Assembly (NCBI GenBank): GCA_040702975.1
Contig: CP159990.1
Coordinates: forward strand, 3,472,001-3,536,000
From: Roseburia hominis
Lineage (GTDB): Bacteria > Bacillota > Clostridia > Lachnospirales > Lachnospiraceae
Direction of reading: 5' to 3'
DNA: 64,000 bases
Made by a program: the position numbers and the translations under genes. This document shows positions 39,777 through 49,770 of the stretch, in pieces. Below the pieces are notes generated by a model that was not told the origin of the DNA, did not search any database, and saw only the letters and a program-made list of their open reading frames with translations. Each line of letters starts with the position of its first letter. The stretch's first letter is position 1.

Positions 39777-41660
39777 CTATTTCACCTTAAGCGTCCGCAT
39801 CGAATTCAGGATCGCAATTACGGATACACCAACATCCGCAAACACCGCTTCCCACATATTTGCCATGCCAAGTGCGCCCAGGAGCAGGACTGCCGCTTTA
39901 ACAAGAAGTGCAAATACGATATTCTGCTTTACGATCTTCAAGGTCTGTCTAGCAATACGCATTACCGCAGAGATCTTCATGATATCGTCATCCATCAGCA
40001 CGATATCTGCCGCTTCGATCGCGGCGTCAGAACCCATGCTTCCCATGGCGATTCCTATATCTGCACGGCCAAGGACCGGAGCATCATTGATTCCATCTCC
40101 CACGAAACCGAGACGTTCCTTCTCTCCAAGTTCCGAAAGCAGGCTTTCCACTTTGTCAACCTTATCTCCGGGGAGCAGATCCGTATAAACCTGATCAATA
40201 CCAAGCTCATGAGCTACGGCCTCGCCGACCTCCCTGCGGTCTCCGGTGAGCATGACCGTTTTTGCGACTCCGCTTCGCCTCAATTGGGAAATTGCCTGCC
40301 TTGCTTCCGGTTTTACGGTGTCGGATATCACGATGGACCCCATATAGATTCCATCTTTTGCAAGGTACACCACGGTTCCCGGCTCCGGATTCGCCTCGTA
40401 CCAGACGCCCTCTTTTTCCATCAATTTGGCGTTGCCGGCACAGACGAGATTTCCATCGATTCTGGCCATGATACCGTGTCCCGGGATTTCTCTGGCATCT
40501 GCGACACGTTCCATGGAAAGCGCAGATGACACACGCTCCACATAGGCGTTTTTCAGCGCGCCCGCCACCGGATGGTCAGAAAATCCTTCCGCCAGCGCCG
40601 CCATTTCCAAAAGCTCCTCCTCCTTACATTCCTCGCCTGGAAGGATCTTTGAGACAGCGAATTCGCCTTTGGTCAGCGTCCCTGTCTTGTCAAATACGAT
40701 GGTCTTCATCTCGGACAACACTTCCAGGTAGTTACTTCCCTTGACCAGAACGCCCTGTCTCGACGCCGCTCCGATTCCCCCAAAGAAGCCCAGCGGCACA
40801 GAAATCACCAACGCACACGGGCAGGAAATTACAAGGAAAATGCATGCTCTCTTCAGCCATTCCCCAAAAGGCTGGGAAAGCACAAGCGGCGGAAAAATGG
40901 CAAGCACCACAGCCGCACATACGACAAACGGCGTATAATATTTTGCAAATTTGGTGATAAAATTCTCCACCTTTGCCTTTTTGCTGCTCGCATTCTCCAC
41001 CAGTTCCAGGATCTTTGCCACCGTGGAATCGTCGAATTCTTTCGTCGTTTTTACCTTCAGAAGTCCGCTTCCGTTCACGCAGCCGCTGATAATCTCGGAG
41101 CCCTCGCCCACCTTGCGCGGTACGGACTCACCCGTGAGGGCAGAGGTATCCACAAAGGAGGTTCCCGACACCACAACGCCATCGAGCGGGATCCGTTCAC
41201 CGGCTTTGACTACGATGATATCGCCCACACTGACATCATCGGGATCTACCTGCTTTAGCTGTCCGTCCACTTCGATATTGGCGTACTCCGGGCAAATGTC
41301 CATCATCTCGCTGATCGACTGGCGGGATTTGCCGACTGCATACCCCTGGAACAGTTCGCCGATCTGATAGAATAGCATCACGGCCACCGCCTCAGAATAT
41401 TCCTGCACGCCCAGCGCCCCGAATGTGGCAATGCACATGAGGAAATTCTCGTCAAATACCTGGCCGTGGCTGATATTTCTCACTGCCCGGTATACGATAT
41501 CCCACCCAACGATCACGTATGGAACCATAAACAGAAGGAAGCTTATCGGAAATGTTGTCTCAAATTCCAGCTTCCCCATATGCTCCATCACAAAAAGTGG
41601 AATGTAGATCACGGCTGCTATTATAATACGATAAAGCATGTTTTTCTGTTTTTTTGTCAT
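39777..41660 (-). CDS. Zn/Cd/Co-type P-type ATPase (P1B-2)
   Basis: 627-residue heavy-metal exporter. Motifs: transmembrane metal site SCPCALVIS, phosphorylation DKTGTLTKG, the P1B His-Pro in FSDHPVAGAL, hinge GDGINDAPVLGRADIGIAMG, and actuator TGESVPR. The CPC plus a C-terminal lysine-containing helix fit the Zn/Cd/Pb group rather than copper. It has no N-terminal metal-binding domain; that domain is the separate gene just upstream. ATG 41660 (MTKKQKNML) has GAGAGGT. Confidence 0.94.
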   Translation of the reverse strand: MTKKQKNMLYRIIIAAVIYIPLFVMEHMGKLEFETTFPISFLLFMVPYVIVGWDIVYRAVRNISHGQVFDENFLMCIATFGALGVQEYSEAVAVMLFYQIGELFQGYAVGKSRQSISEMMDICPEYANIEVDGQLKQVDPDDVSVGDIIVVKAGERIPLDGVVVSGTSFVDTSALTGESVPRKVGEGSEIISGCVNGSGLLKVKTTKEFDDSTVAKILELVENASSKKAKVENFITKFAKYYTPFVVCAAVVLAIFPPLVLSQPFGEWLKRACIFLVISCPCALVISVPLGFFGGIGAASRQGVLVKGSNYLEVLSEMKTIVFDKTGTLTKGEFAVSKILPGEECKEEELLEMAALAEGFSDHPVAGALKNAYVERVSSALSMERVADAREIPGHGIMARIDGNLVCAGNAKLMEKEGVWYEANPEPGTVVYLAKDGIYMGSIVISDTVKPEARQAISQLRRSGVAKTVMLTGDRREVGEAVAHELGIDQVYTDLLPGDKVDKVESLLSELGEKERLGFVGDGINDAPVLGRADIGIAMGSMGSDAAIEAADIVLMDDDIMKISAVMRIARQTLKIVKQNIVFALLVKAAVLLLGALGMANMWEAVFADVGVSVIAILNSMRTLKVK

Positions 41661-41720
41661 ATTGCACCTCTCCACCAAATACCTGTCATAAAACTTTGAT
41701 TCTCTTCACGTACTTGCTCA

Positions 41721-41939
41721 TTACATCTGGATCTGGCAATCCGGCTCCACCTTCTTGCAGACCCTTACTACTTCCTGCATGATCTCGTCAAATCTGGCGT
41801 CGTCGGCTTCAATCGTCATCTTCTGCATCATGAAGCTCACATTCGCGTCGGTCACACCATCTATTTTCTTGATGGCATTCTCCATCTTTGCAGCGCAGTT
41901 CGCACAGTCTAAATCTACCAGTTTGAATTTTTTCTTCAT
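41721..41939 (-). CDS. Heavy-metal-associated (HMA) domain protein, stand-alone partner of the ATPase
   Basis: 72 residues of ferredoxin-like HMA fold. The metal motif is DLDCANCAAKMENAIKK (CxxC), followed by VTDANVSFMMQKMTIEAD and a third Cys-rich C-terminal region (VRVCKKVEPDCQIQ). The start at 41939 follows AGGAGGAC. Being first in a two-gene operon with an ATPase lacking this domain, it probably delivers or senses the same metal. A further 18 in-frame residues upstream lack a ribosome binding site. Confidence 0.9.
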   Translation of the reverse strand: MKKKFKLVDLDCANCAAKMENAIKKIDGVTDANVSFMMQKMTIEADDARFDEIMQEVVRVCKKVEPDCQIQM

Positions 41940-41979
41940 TTGAATGTCCTCCTGATTGTGATAAGTAATTTTTGTTTTT

Positions 41980-42012
41980 GAACATATGAGCAACCGTTCA
42001 TGTGTTCATAAT
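41980..42012. promoter_or_regulatory. Inverted-repeat operator, ArsR/SmtB-like
   Basis: TGAACATATGA-gcaaccgt-TCATGTGTTCA, an 11-bp dyad with one mismatch plus an inner TGAnC-n4-GTTCA dyad. Such TGAAC/GTTCA dyads are typical of ArsR-family metal sensors; no such regulator gene is in the window. Confidence 0.6.
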
Positions 42013-42172
42013 AATACTATCAATTCAATTAGTCAATAAGATACGTGCTTTTTTTGCATTTCTTTTTGCCCTGCCTGATACAGAATTCTATACTGTCTTG
42101 AAAAACAGGCCGTTTCACGATATACTTTATCTTAATAAAACGGAGAATTACAAATGATGGGGGTGGAATTAT

Positions 42173-42592
42173 ATGAGTTGGAAGGATCAGTGCCTTGCGG
42201 CGCTCAGCGAGGCAAAGCTATTTGAAAATTCAGAACACAGAACACGTTTTAAAGAATTGATGGACTGCTATTCCGGCCAGCCTTTTTTCACAAAGGGGCT
42301 GTGTAAATGCATGTACCTCTCGGCCTGGGACGATGAGCATTTTTTCATCATGCTGGAAACGTTAAGTAACATGAGCCTCGGCAAGGAGCAGAATACCGGA
42401 GAGATGCGGGTGATTGGGGACGCGCTGGCCGAGGAACAGGTGACGGACGAATATTACGTATATATGCTTTCCATTGCATTTCTGGACAATATTCCTTATC
42501 CGGTTCCGGATGCGGCAGATATAAGGCCGGAGACGGTTTACATTATCCAGCAGGCATTAAAGGCGGCGGCAGTCATTGATGCATTGATCTAA
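42173..42592 (+). CDS. Hypothetical protein
   Basis: 139 residues, acidic, probably all-helical and cytosolic. It starts MSWKDQCLAALSEAKLFENS after GGGGGTGG; it has clustered cysteines (GLCKCMYLSAW) and an acidic middle (DALAEEQVTDEYYVYMLSIAF). No signal peptide, membrane segment or known motif. It is the only plus-strand gene between the metal ATPase and the Mrp operon, divergent from the HMA gene, so the operator-like dyad about 165 bp upstream could in principle serve both. Confidence 0.7.
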   Translation: MSWKDQCLAALSEAKLFENSEHRTRFKELMDCYSGQPFFTKGLCKCMYLSAWDDEHFFIMLETLSNMSLGKEQNTGEMRVIGDALAEEQVTDEYYVYMLSIAFLDNIPYPVPDAADIRPETVYIIQQALKAAAVIDALI

Positions 42593-42603
42593 AAGGACCG
42601 AGA

Positions 42604-42645
42604 TGAACGTCCACCAGACGTTCACTCAGGTATGCTTGGCAAATA
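42604..42645 (-). repeat. Palindrome plus TTGCC-N3-CATACCTGA motif
   Basis: Minus strand: TTTGCCAAGCATACCTGA, then a palindrome GAACGTC-tggtg-GACGTTC. It follows the Mrp-operon terminator in the same order as the pckA copy. Confidence 0.5.
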
Positions 42646-42692
42646 AAAATAGCTCTGTCGGAAGTAATCTCCTTACTTCCGCAGAGTTATTT
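42645..42692 (-). terminator. Terminator of the Mrp/Mbh-like operon
   Basis: AACTCTGCGGAAGTAA pairs with TTACTTCCGACAGAGCT on the minus strand, followed by ATTTTTATTT, 4 bp after the last gene. Confidence 0.88.
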
Positions 42693-42695
42693 TCT

Positions 42696-44819
42696 TTACC
42701 ACCATATAATATAGACAAGCGTCAGACAAAGTCCAATACAGAACAGCAAAAGTCCGAATGACAGACTCCTCTGAATAATCATATTACTTTCCTTGATAAT
42801 CTCATTATGCATCGCCGCAATATGCACATAATCCTTGTGGGAAGGCTTTTTCCGTCCCCAGGTCAGATTCCGGATCATTTGTAGGAAATTCAGCACCTTT
42901 CCCAGCGCCTCGGTAAACACATTTCCCTCCGTCCGCTCATATGGCAGCGGACTGTCGCGGTATATACTTTTTCGAAGCGCCACCACGATCCAGTCCACCA
43001 GGCTATCCACGATTCTACATACAATTCCAAATACCAACGGCAGAACCGTAAGAAGAAGCGGCCGGTAAATCAAATTTTCCAGATCCAGCCAGACCGGCCA
43101 TGCATCAATATAACTGCGCCTGCCGTCCTCTCCCTTTTTCATCAGCAGCGGGCGAATGATTCCCATATACACTGCCCCGCCAATCACGATGGAAATGAGC
43201 GCGCCTGAAAGGTTCTTAAGGCTGAAATAAGACACTACATGCTCACTTTCATTTAACTGGAAGATTCCCTGGCTAAGCTCTGCCGCCCGGTCCATGATTC
43301 CGTGGGGAAACAGTCCCCACACCAGAAGAACAGCCGCCGCGCCGGATAGCGAGGTGGTGCTCGCTTTATTCATGTAAACGGTCTGCCCGTCGTACTCCTC
43401 CTGCAGGGCCTCGTCCTCATTTTCTTCCACAAATACAGCTACAAAAAGTTTCGTCATATAGGCCAGGGTCAGTCCTCCCGAGATCAGGAACACATACTCA
43501 ATCGCCCGGATCACCCAGCCGCCGCCGTATGTTGCGATACTCTCATGGATCAGCGTCTTACTGATATATCCTCCGAAAAGCGGAATTCCGGCAATCGCCA
43601 GCGCTCCGACCAGAAAGATTCCTTTCAGAAGCGGTTTCTTTCTTCCGTATCCGCGAATCCGGTTCAAATTCAGCGCATGCGCATTCATAAAGATCACTCC
43701 GGCCGCCATGAACAGCACCAGCTTGATCAGGGAATGATTCACCATATGAAGCAGGCTTCCGTGCACGGCCATTTCATACCCTTCCCGGAATTTAAGCGCC
43801 ATTTCGCCTTCAGACGCCGCCATCTGACTTCCAAGCATTCCCTGCATGCCAAGTCCGACCAGGATAAATCCGACCTGCGACATGGAAGAACACGCCAGCG
43901 TCCGTTTTAAGTCTACCGAAAATACGGCCAAAAGTGCGCCGCCGAACATAGTCAGCACGCCAATTACCAGAACCAGACGTCCCCATGCGCCATCGTACTG
44001 GAAAATACTTGCCGAAATCACCAGGATTCCGAAAAGTCCCGTCTTCGTCAAAATACCGGAAAGCAGCGCCGACGCAGGAGCCGGTGCCACCGGGTGAGCC
44101 TTCGGCAGCCAGATATGAAGCGGAACCGCGCCTGCCTTTGCTCCAAAGCCCACGAAAAGACAGGCTCCCGCCGCATACAGAACCCTTTTGTTTTCACACC
44201 CGGCCGCGGCCGAAAGTAATTCTGTCATCGTCAGGGTTCCCAGCTCATGATACAGAAGGAATAAGCCCATCAGCATCACCAGCCCCCCTATGACCGCGAC
44301 CGCCAGATACGTTTCCGCAGCCTTAAGGGACGGCTCATTTTCCTCCTGCGCCACCCACACATAGGAAGTAAACGACATAATCTCAAAGAAAATAAAGGTC
44401 GTAAACAAATCTGCCGACAGGAAGACTCCCATCACCGCTCCCAAAGTCCAGAGCAGGAACAGATAAAACCGGTCTTTATTCTTATGATGCAAAAAATATT
44501 CTCCGGACAGAACGGTCGTCATCGTCCACATCAGGCCCGCGATCAATCCGTAGATCACCCGGAATCCGTCCAGTGTAAATGTCATTCCAAAACCGCAGAT
44601 TTCCGGAATCTCAAGGCTCATATACAGGCCGTCCTCCGAAGGCCCCGCTCCGCTAAGCGCCAGAACTGCCAGGATCAGCATCAGGACAAACTCACTGACT
44701 GCCACAAAATCCGCCAGATACTCTCTATATTTCTCCTGTTTCCTCCCGACAGCATAGACGAGGAGTCCTCCGATAAACGGATAGAATACAAGCACTGCTA
44801 AAAGTAAACTCTCTTTCAT
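42696..44819 (-). CDS. Antiporter-like NuoL/MrpA-type subunit, last gene of the Mrp/Mbh-like operon
   Basis: 707 residues, about 16 membrane helices, the largest of four proton-conducting (NADH-Q oxidoreductase M) family subunits here. TM7-8 core: GAKAGAVPLHIWLPKAHPVAPAPASALLSG with the conserved lysine; LACSSMSQVGFILVG is the TM10-11 region; the discontinuous-helix lysine is in NHSLIKLVLFMAAG. A long C-terminal extension (about residues 560-707) carries an amphipathic stretch and a final helix, reminiscent of NuoL or HyfB. Starts 15 bp after the preceding gene. Confidence 0.9.
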   Translation of the reverse strand: MKESLLLAVLVFYPFIGGLLVYAVGRKQEKYREYLADFVAVSEFVLMLILAVLALSGAGPSEDGLYMSLEIPEICGFGMTFTLDGFRVIYGLIAGLMWTMTTVLSGEYFLHHKNKDRFYLFLLWTLGAVMGVFLSADLFTTFIFFEIMSFTSYVWVAQEENEPSLKAAETYLAVAVIGGLVMLMGLFLLYHELGTLTMTELLSAAAGCENKRVLYAAGACLFVGFGAKAGAVPLHIWLPKAHPVAPAPASALLSGILTKTGLFGILVISASIFQYDGAWGRLVLVIGVLTMFGGALLAVFSVDLKRTLACSSMSQVGFILVGLGMQGMLGSQMAASEGEMALKFREGYEMAVHGSLLHMVNHSLIKLVLFMAAGVIFMNAHALNLNRIRGYGRKKPLLKGIFLVGALAIAGIPLFGGYISKTLIHESIATYGGGWVIRAIEYVFLISGGLTLAYMTKLFVAVFVEENEDEALQEEYDGQTVYMNKASTTSLSGAAAVLLVWGLFPHGIMDRAAELSQGIFQLNESEHVVSYFSLKNLSGALISIVIGGAVYMGIIRPLLMKKGEDGRRSYIDAWPVWLDLENLIYRPLLLTVLPLVFGIVCRIVDSLVDWIVVALRKSIYRDSPLPYERTEGNVFTEALGKVLNFLQMIRNLTWGRKKPSHKDYVHIAAMHNEIIKESNMIIQRSLSFGLLLFCIGLCLTLVYIIWW

Positions 44820-44834
44820 TTTGCCCCTCCTCCC

Positions 44835-46310
44835 CTATTTCAGAACTGCCACGACCTGATCCAGCATACCGAGCACCGGACCGGAATGCAGGCCGAATAC
44901 AAACATCAGAACAACAAATATTACCAGCGGGAGCAGCATCAGCCAGTTCGGATCTTCAACCCCGCGCGAGGCGGTGTAATCGAAGTCTTTCCCCGGGAAA
45001 AACGCCCGCACGGAAATCGTCATCATATAAATTGCCGTCAAAAGTGCCGAGATCAGAAGTGCGCCGACTCCCACATACGCCAGAGGGTTGCCGCTTTCTG
45101 CGGCCGCCTTTGCCAGATTCCATTTGCTGACGAATCCGCAGAGCCCCGGCACTCCCATCAGCGCCAGGCCGGAGATCGTGAAGATCAGGAATACCTTCGG
45201 CATACGCCTTCCCAGTCCGTCCAGCTCATGAACATAATGCTTCCCGGCCTTGTACATGATCGCGCCGGCACAGAAGAAGGAGCAGATCTTCATCACCGCA
45301 TGGAACAGCATGTGGCTTAAAGCCCCTTTAAGCCCCAACGGAGTCATGATCACCACGCCGAACAAAATGTAAGACAGATTGCTCACCGTCGACCACGCCA
45401 GCCTTCGTTTGATGTGCGTCTCCTTGAGCGCCCGGCTGCAGCCATATACGATCGTAATGATCACCAGCGTCATCACCAGGTACTGCGCCCAGGTTCCCCT
45501 AAGGATCTCGGTCCCAAAACTGTAATAGGTGACCCGCATCACGGTGAACGCGCCGGTCTTCACCACTGCGACCGCATGCAGAAGAGCCGTCACCGGAGTG
45601 GGCGCCACGCCTGCCTTGGGAAGCCAGGAAGAAAACGGCCACATCGCGGTTTTCACACTGAATCCACAGAAACAAAGTACATATATTAATAAAATCACAT
45701 TCATCTTATCGCCGATTCTGGCCAGATCAAACACGCCGCCCGGCACAAAATCAAGCGTTGTTCCGTAGATCAAGACAAAGATCATTCCGATAAAGGCGAA
45801 GGCCGCGCCGCCTATCATATAGTAAAAATAGGTCCGGCTCGCCAGAATCGCCTCACGGCTTAAGGTATGCATGATGAGCGGCAGCGTCACAAGACTCAGC
45901 ATCTCAAAGAAGAAATACATCGTCAGGATATCCTCTGCCAAAGCAATACCAAGTGTTACTCCAAACGTAATCGTATAGAACATAAAGAAATATTTCTCAT
46001 GCCCTTCGTGCTTCATATATTCAAAGGCGTAGAGCGTCGCGAGGGGCCAAAGCACGGAGACCATTCCCGCGAACACCGAGCCCAATCCATCGAGCTTAAA
46101 GCTGACACTTAGATTTCCGGTGAACCGAAACAGGGTAAACGCCTCCTGCGGACGATTCATCAGCATCGCAAAGACCAAAATGGAGTTAAGAAGCACCATA
46201 ATTTCTATATAAATCGTCATGTGTCTTCTGTTCCTGAACGGGATCAGGGGAACAAGCACGCCCGACAGCATCGGCAGGAGAACCACGATCATCATAATCA
46301 TTGCATTCAT
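44835..46310 (-). CDS. Antiporter-like MrpD/NuoM-type subunit
   Basis: 491 residues, about 14 helices. Core FCGFSVKTAMWPFSSWLPKAGVAPTPVTALLHAVAVVKTG has the channel lysine; LAWSTVSNLSYILFGVV and GALSHMLFHAVMKICSFFCAGAI are the matching family blocks. Unlike the other copies it reads WPFSSWLPKA instead of PLHAWLP. A membrane Glu region (TFGVTLGIALAEDILTMYFFFE) is conserved as the TM5 acid. Second last of the operon. Confidence 0.9.
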   Translation of the reverse strand: MNAMIMMIVVLLPMLSGVLVPLIPFRNRRHMTIYIEIMVLLNSILVFAMLMNRPQEAFTLFRFTGNLSVSFKLDGLGSVFAGMVSVLWPLATLYAFEYMKHEGHEKYFFMFYTITFGVTLGIALAEDILTMYFFFEMLSLVTLPLIMHTLSREAILASRTYFYYMIGGAAFAFIGMIFVLIYGTTLDFVPGGVFDLARIGDKMNVILLIYVLCFCGFSVKTAMWPFSSWLPKAGVAPTPVTALLHAVAVVKTGAFTVMRVTYYSFGTEILRGTWAQYLVMTLVIITIVYGCSRALKETHIKRRLAWSTVSNLSYILFGVVIMTPLGLKGALSHMLFHAVMKICSFFCAGAIMYKAGKHYVHELDGLGRRMPKVFLIFTISGLALMGVPGLCGFVSKWNLAKAAAESGNPLAYVGVGALLISALLTAIYMMTISVRAFFPGKDFDYTASRGVEDPNWLMLLPLVIFVVLMFVFGLHSGPVLGMLDQVVAVLK

Positions 46311-46325
46311 CTTATCTCCCCCTTT

Positions 46326-47855
46326 CTACATACAGGCGGAAGCAATCTGCTCCGCATATCTAAGAAGAGCGCCCGGCAGAATTCCCAGAACTACCGCTAA
46401 AACGGCCAACACTGCGATCGGAAGTAACATCAGAAGAGGCGGTTCCTTCTTCCCTTCCACAGTCACTGCCTTCTCACCCGGGAAAAAGCCGTGCATCGTG
46501 ATCGGAAGCAGATAACCCGCCGTCAAAAGTGCGCTCACCAAAAGAACGGCAGGCCCGAACCAGCCAAACGTCCCCACGCCCGCCTCCAGAGCGCCCTTTG
46601 CCAAATACCACTTACTCACAAAACCGCTCGCCGGCGGAATTCCAATCAGCGCCAGGGACGAGAAGGTATAACACCACAAAAGAACCGGCATCTGTTTTCC
46701 AATCCCCGCCAGCTCGTCGGCACGCCGACATTTACATTTTACCAGAAATACGCCGGCAATCAGGAACAGGCTGCATTTGATAAACGCATGAAATACCGTG
46801 TGCAGGATCGCGCCCGTCATCGCCGTCTGAGTCATAAGCGCCAGACCGAACAGGATATAGGATACCTGGCTCACGGTGGAATACGCCAGCCGTTTCTTGA
46901 GCACCGGCTCCCGGTACGCCAAAAGCGAACCCATGAACACAGTCAAAAGGGTCAAAACGATCCATGCAGTCTGTACCCAGGTACCGCGCAAAAACTCTGT
47001 TCCTACCATATAGTAGACCGTCCGGATCACAGACAGCACTCCGGCTTTTACGATCACGCCGGAAAGCACTGCTGACGCCGGAGACGGTGCCACAGGGTGT
47101 GCCGCCGGAAGCCAGGCGTGCAGGGGGAACATACCCGCCTTCGCGCCAAATCCGATCAGCATACAGAAGATGGCAATCAGCAGGATCCCCTTATTTTCCT
47201 GGGCAAGATACGGATTTAAACTCCCTCCCGGAAGGAAGTTGAGCGTACTGCAATAGCGGTACAAAAAGAAAATACCGAATAAGCCCATATATGCGCCGCA
47301 CATCGAATAAAACAAATACTTAAGTCCCGCCATGATGGCTTCCCTGGAACCGTTGTGCAGGACCAGCGGCATTGATGTCAGAGTGAGCAGCTCGTAAAAC
47401 AGGTACATCGTCACCAGATTTCCGGAAAAATCCAGCCCAATGAGGACCGAATAGACCAGGAGATAAAATCCAAAAAAACGTTTTTCTTCGCCCTCATGCT
47501 TCATATACTCAAAAGAATAAAAACCAGCCGCCACCCAGACGATACTTACCATTGTCACGAACAGCCTTCCCAGCTTATCTATGTTAAAATAGACCGGGAC
47601 CTTCTCCATCAGGTAAAATAAAACCAGCTCTCTCTCACCGCTCCACGCCGCAGCGATGCCGAGCGCCGCGGTGACCACCAAAACGACTCCCACCAGAATG
47701 TGCAGCGTCCGCAGGTCACCTTCTTCTATTATTTGCACCGGTGCATGCTCCTTGATTCTCTTCGTCATTCTCAGATGTGTGAGGAACGAAGACACCAAAA
47801 GCGCGATTCCGACGACTGCCGGCAAAAGCATCGGCAATATGATCCATCTATCCAT
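46326..47855 (-). CDS. Antiporter-like MrpD/NuoM-type subunit
   Basis: 509 residues, about 14 helices. GFGAKAGMFPLHAWLPAAHPVAPSPASAVLSG, LAYSTVSQVSYILFGLAL and AILHTVFHAFIKCSLFLIAG carry the two key lysines, and the TM5 acid is in YLFYELLTLTSMPLVLH. It differs strongly from its neighbours, so the four subunits are old paralogues rather than a recent duplication. 15-bp and 12-bp gaps join it to the flanking genes. Confidence 0.9.
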   Translation of the reverse strand: MDRWIILPMLLPAVVGIALLVSSFLTHLRMTKRIKEHAPVQIIEEGDLRTLHILVGVVLVVTAALGIAAAWSGERELVLFYLMEKVPVYFNIDKLGRLFVTMVSIVWVAAGFYSFEYMKHEGEEKRFFGFYLLVYSVLIGLDFSGNLVTMYLFYELLTLTSMPLVLHNGSREAIMAGLKYLFYSMCGAYMGLFGIFFLYRYCSTLNFLPGGSLNPYLAQENKGILLIAIFCMLIGFGAKAGMFPLHAWLPAAHPVAPSPASAVLSGVIVKAGVLSVIRTVYYMVGTEFLRGTWVQTAWIVLTLLTVFMGSLLAYREPVLKKRLAYSTVSQVSYILFGLALMTQTAMTGAILHTVFHAFIKCSLFLIAGVFLVKCKCRRADELAGIGKQMPVLLWCYTFSSLALIGIPPASGFVSKWYLAKGALEAGVGTFGWFGPAVLLVSALLTAGYLLPITMHGFFPGEKAVTVEGKKEPPLLMLLPIAVLAVLAVVLGILPGALLRYAEQIASACM

Positions 47856-47867
47856 GAAATCTTCCTC

Positions 47868-49391
47868 CTATGCAAACATCTCAAGCCCATTTTGAATCAA
47901 CCGGATCAGCGGTTCCGAGCTAAGTCCCAGGGCCAGGTTCAATATGATAAAAAGTATCAGCGCCACCGATTTAAACGGCTGCTGCCCCATCGTTATTTCG
48001 CAGAATTCCTCCGGCTTACGGCTCATTTTTTCCGTAGATACATACCGGATCGGCGTGTAAAGACGGATCACCGTTTTGATGAAGTAGAACGCATTGAGCA
48101 CCGTACTGATGGCAAGAGCGATTAAAGTCGGCAGCATCTTATGTGTACTTCCCACCGCCGCCTGCGCGAAGAGCAGCTTGGAAATGAACCCGGAAAACAT
48201 CGGGAATCCCACCATGGAGAGGGAGCCGACGGTAAACGCCACCCCGGCCAGCTTATTCCGGTACCCGCTTCCGGTCAGATCGAAGAATCTGGTGCTCTTT
48301 GCAGACGCATCAGTAATCCCGGACGCCGCCACGAACAGCAAAGACTTGGTCGCCGCGTGGGAGATCACATGATAAATGCTGGCGATCACGCCCGCAGCCG
48401 TTCCCAAGCCAAATCCCATATAAATATATCCGATCTGGGCCACAGAGGAATACGCGATCATTCTCCTGATATTGTTCTCCTTGATCGCGTTGACGGAACC
48501 CATGATCATGCCCGCCACGCCAAATGCGAACAATACATTGATGACCTTGCTGTCTCTTACGATGTCAAATCCGATCACCCGGAAGAAAATCTTGATGAGC
48601 AGGAAAATATATCCCTTTGACACCAGAGAGGACAGGATCGCCGCAGAGGATAAGGTCGAATATCCATAAGCGTCCGGAAGCCACGCGTGGAAGGGATACA
48701 GCGCACTCTTGATGGCAAGTCCCACCGACATCAGCCCCAGAGAGACCATCAGCGGAATGTGGTAACTGCCCGTGTCGTGAAGCACCCGCACGGCTTCCTG
48801 GATATTGCTCATGAGAAGATGCCCGGTCAGATCATATAAAAAGCAGATGCCCAGAAGCAAAAGTCCCGACCCAAGAAGGCTCATGATCATATAACGTGTC
48901 GCCGCCTCAATGGTACGCCCGTTCTGCCGGATCATAATCAGTCCACATGCGGAAATCGTATTGATTTCCACGAATACATAGGCTGTGAATAAGTCGTTAG
49001 TATAAATAAGCGCCAGCAGAGAACTGAGCAGAAGATTTACCATAATATAGTAAAGATTCTGTTTGGTGTCTTCTATCTCCGCCTCCCTCTCCTTTTGACC
49101 GCCAATCATACTGAGGAGCATGATCACGCAGAAAAACAGAGCCATAAATGCTTCCAGAGGACCCACCCGAATCTCATTTCCCCAGGGCGCCGGAAAATGG
49201 CCCATGGTATAAATATACTCCTGACCGGTTCCCAGCACATAGACCAGCACTGCCGCAGACATGGCTCCGATCACGGAGATGACCGCCGCATTAAGAAGCC
49301 TCGCCTTCTTTCCACTTAGCACCGAGGAGAGCGGACCCGAAAAAAGGGACAGGATAATGGAAATAAAGGGAAAATTCTGCACAAAATCCAT
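47868..49391 (-). CDS. Antiporter-like MrpD-type subunit
   Basis: 507 residues, about 14 helices. SVGLAIKSALYPFHAWLPDAYGYSTLSSAAILSSLVSKG matches the MrpD/MbhH core, with IAYSSVAQIGYIYMGFG and ASIYHVISHAATKSLLFVAASG. The TM5 acid is in YVFVEINTISACGLI. It directly follows the MrpC gene, the normal place of MrpD, so this is the most likely functional MrpD. ATG 49391 follows GGAGGGA. Confidence 0.9.
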   Translation of the reverse strand: MDFVQNFPFISIILSLFSGPLSSVLSGKKARLLNAAVISVIGAMSAAVLVYVLGTGQEYIYTMGHFPAPWGNEIRVGPLEAFMALFFCVIMLLSMIGGQKEREAEIEDTKQNLYYIMVNLLLSSLLALIYTNDLFTAYVFVEINTISACGLIMIRQNGRTIEAATRYMIMSLLGSGLLLLGICFLYDLTGHLLMSNIQEAVRVLHDTGSYHIPLMVSLGLMSVGLAIKSALYPFHAWLPDAYGYSTLSSAAILSSLVSKGYIFLLIKIFFRVIGFDIVRDSKVINVLFAFGVAGMIMGSVNAIKENNIRRMIAYSSVAQIGYIYMGFGLGTAAGVIASIYHVISHAATKSLLFVAASGITDASAKSTRFFDLTGSGYRNKLAGVAFTVGSLSMVGFPMFSGFISKLLFAQAAVGSTHKMLPTLIALAISTVLNAFYFIKTVIRLYTPIRYVSTEKMSRKPEEFCEITMGQQPFKSVALILFIILNLALGLSSEPLIRLIQNGLEMFA

Positions 49392-49769
49392 TTACAATCC
49401 CTCCTTCTTAAGCCGCGTGGTAATCTCATCCAGATCCAGAGTATGATATCTCCGATACAGACGGATCGTAAGAGAAAGCATAAGCGCCGTCACCGACACC
49501 GACACCACAATACCGGTCAGTACAAGACCGCTGGGGATCGGGTTGATATAGGCCTCAACGCTTCGAACCCCGTCCACCACGATAGGTGCCTTCCGCCCGG
49601 CAATATAGCCTTTCAATGCAAGAAACAAATAAGTTGCTGTGTCCATAATATTAAGTCCTATAATCTTCTTAATCAGGTTCTTTTGCAGAAGAAGATTGGA
49701 GAATCCGATACCAAAAAGAATCATGGCCACAGCCTCTTCATAATTATTCAGCAAATTTGCAAGATTCAT
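49392..49769 (-). CDS. mrpC: MrpC/NuoK-type subunit
   Basis: 125 residues from ATG 49769 (MNLANLLNNYEE, after AGGAGGA). Three membrane helices in NuoK order: AVAMILFGIGFSNLLLQ, IMDTATYLFLALKGY and LVLTGIVVSVSVTALMLSLT. IPSGLVLTGIVVS parallels the P-x-AL-x-LTxIVI signature of MrpC/NuoK. Adjacent to mrpB and mrpD as in other Mrp operons. Confidence 0.88.
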   Translation of the reverse strand: MNLANLLNNYEEAVAMILFGIGFSNLLLQKNLIKKIIGLNIMDTATYLFLALKGYIAGRKAPIVVDGVRSVEAYINPIPSGLVLTGIVVSVSVTALMLSLTIRLYRRYHTLDLDEITTRLKKEGL

Positions 49770-49770
49770 T

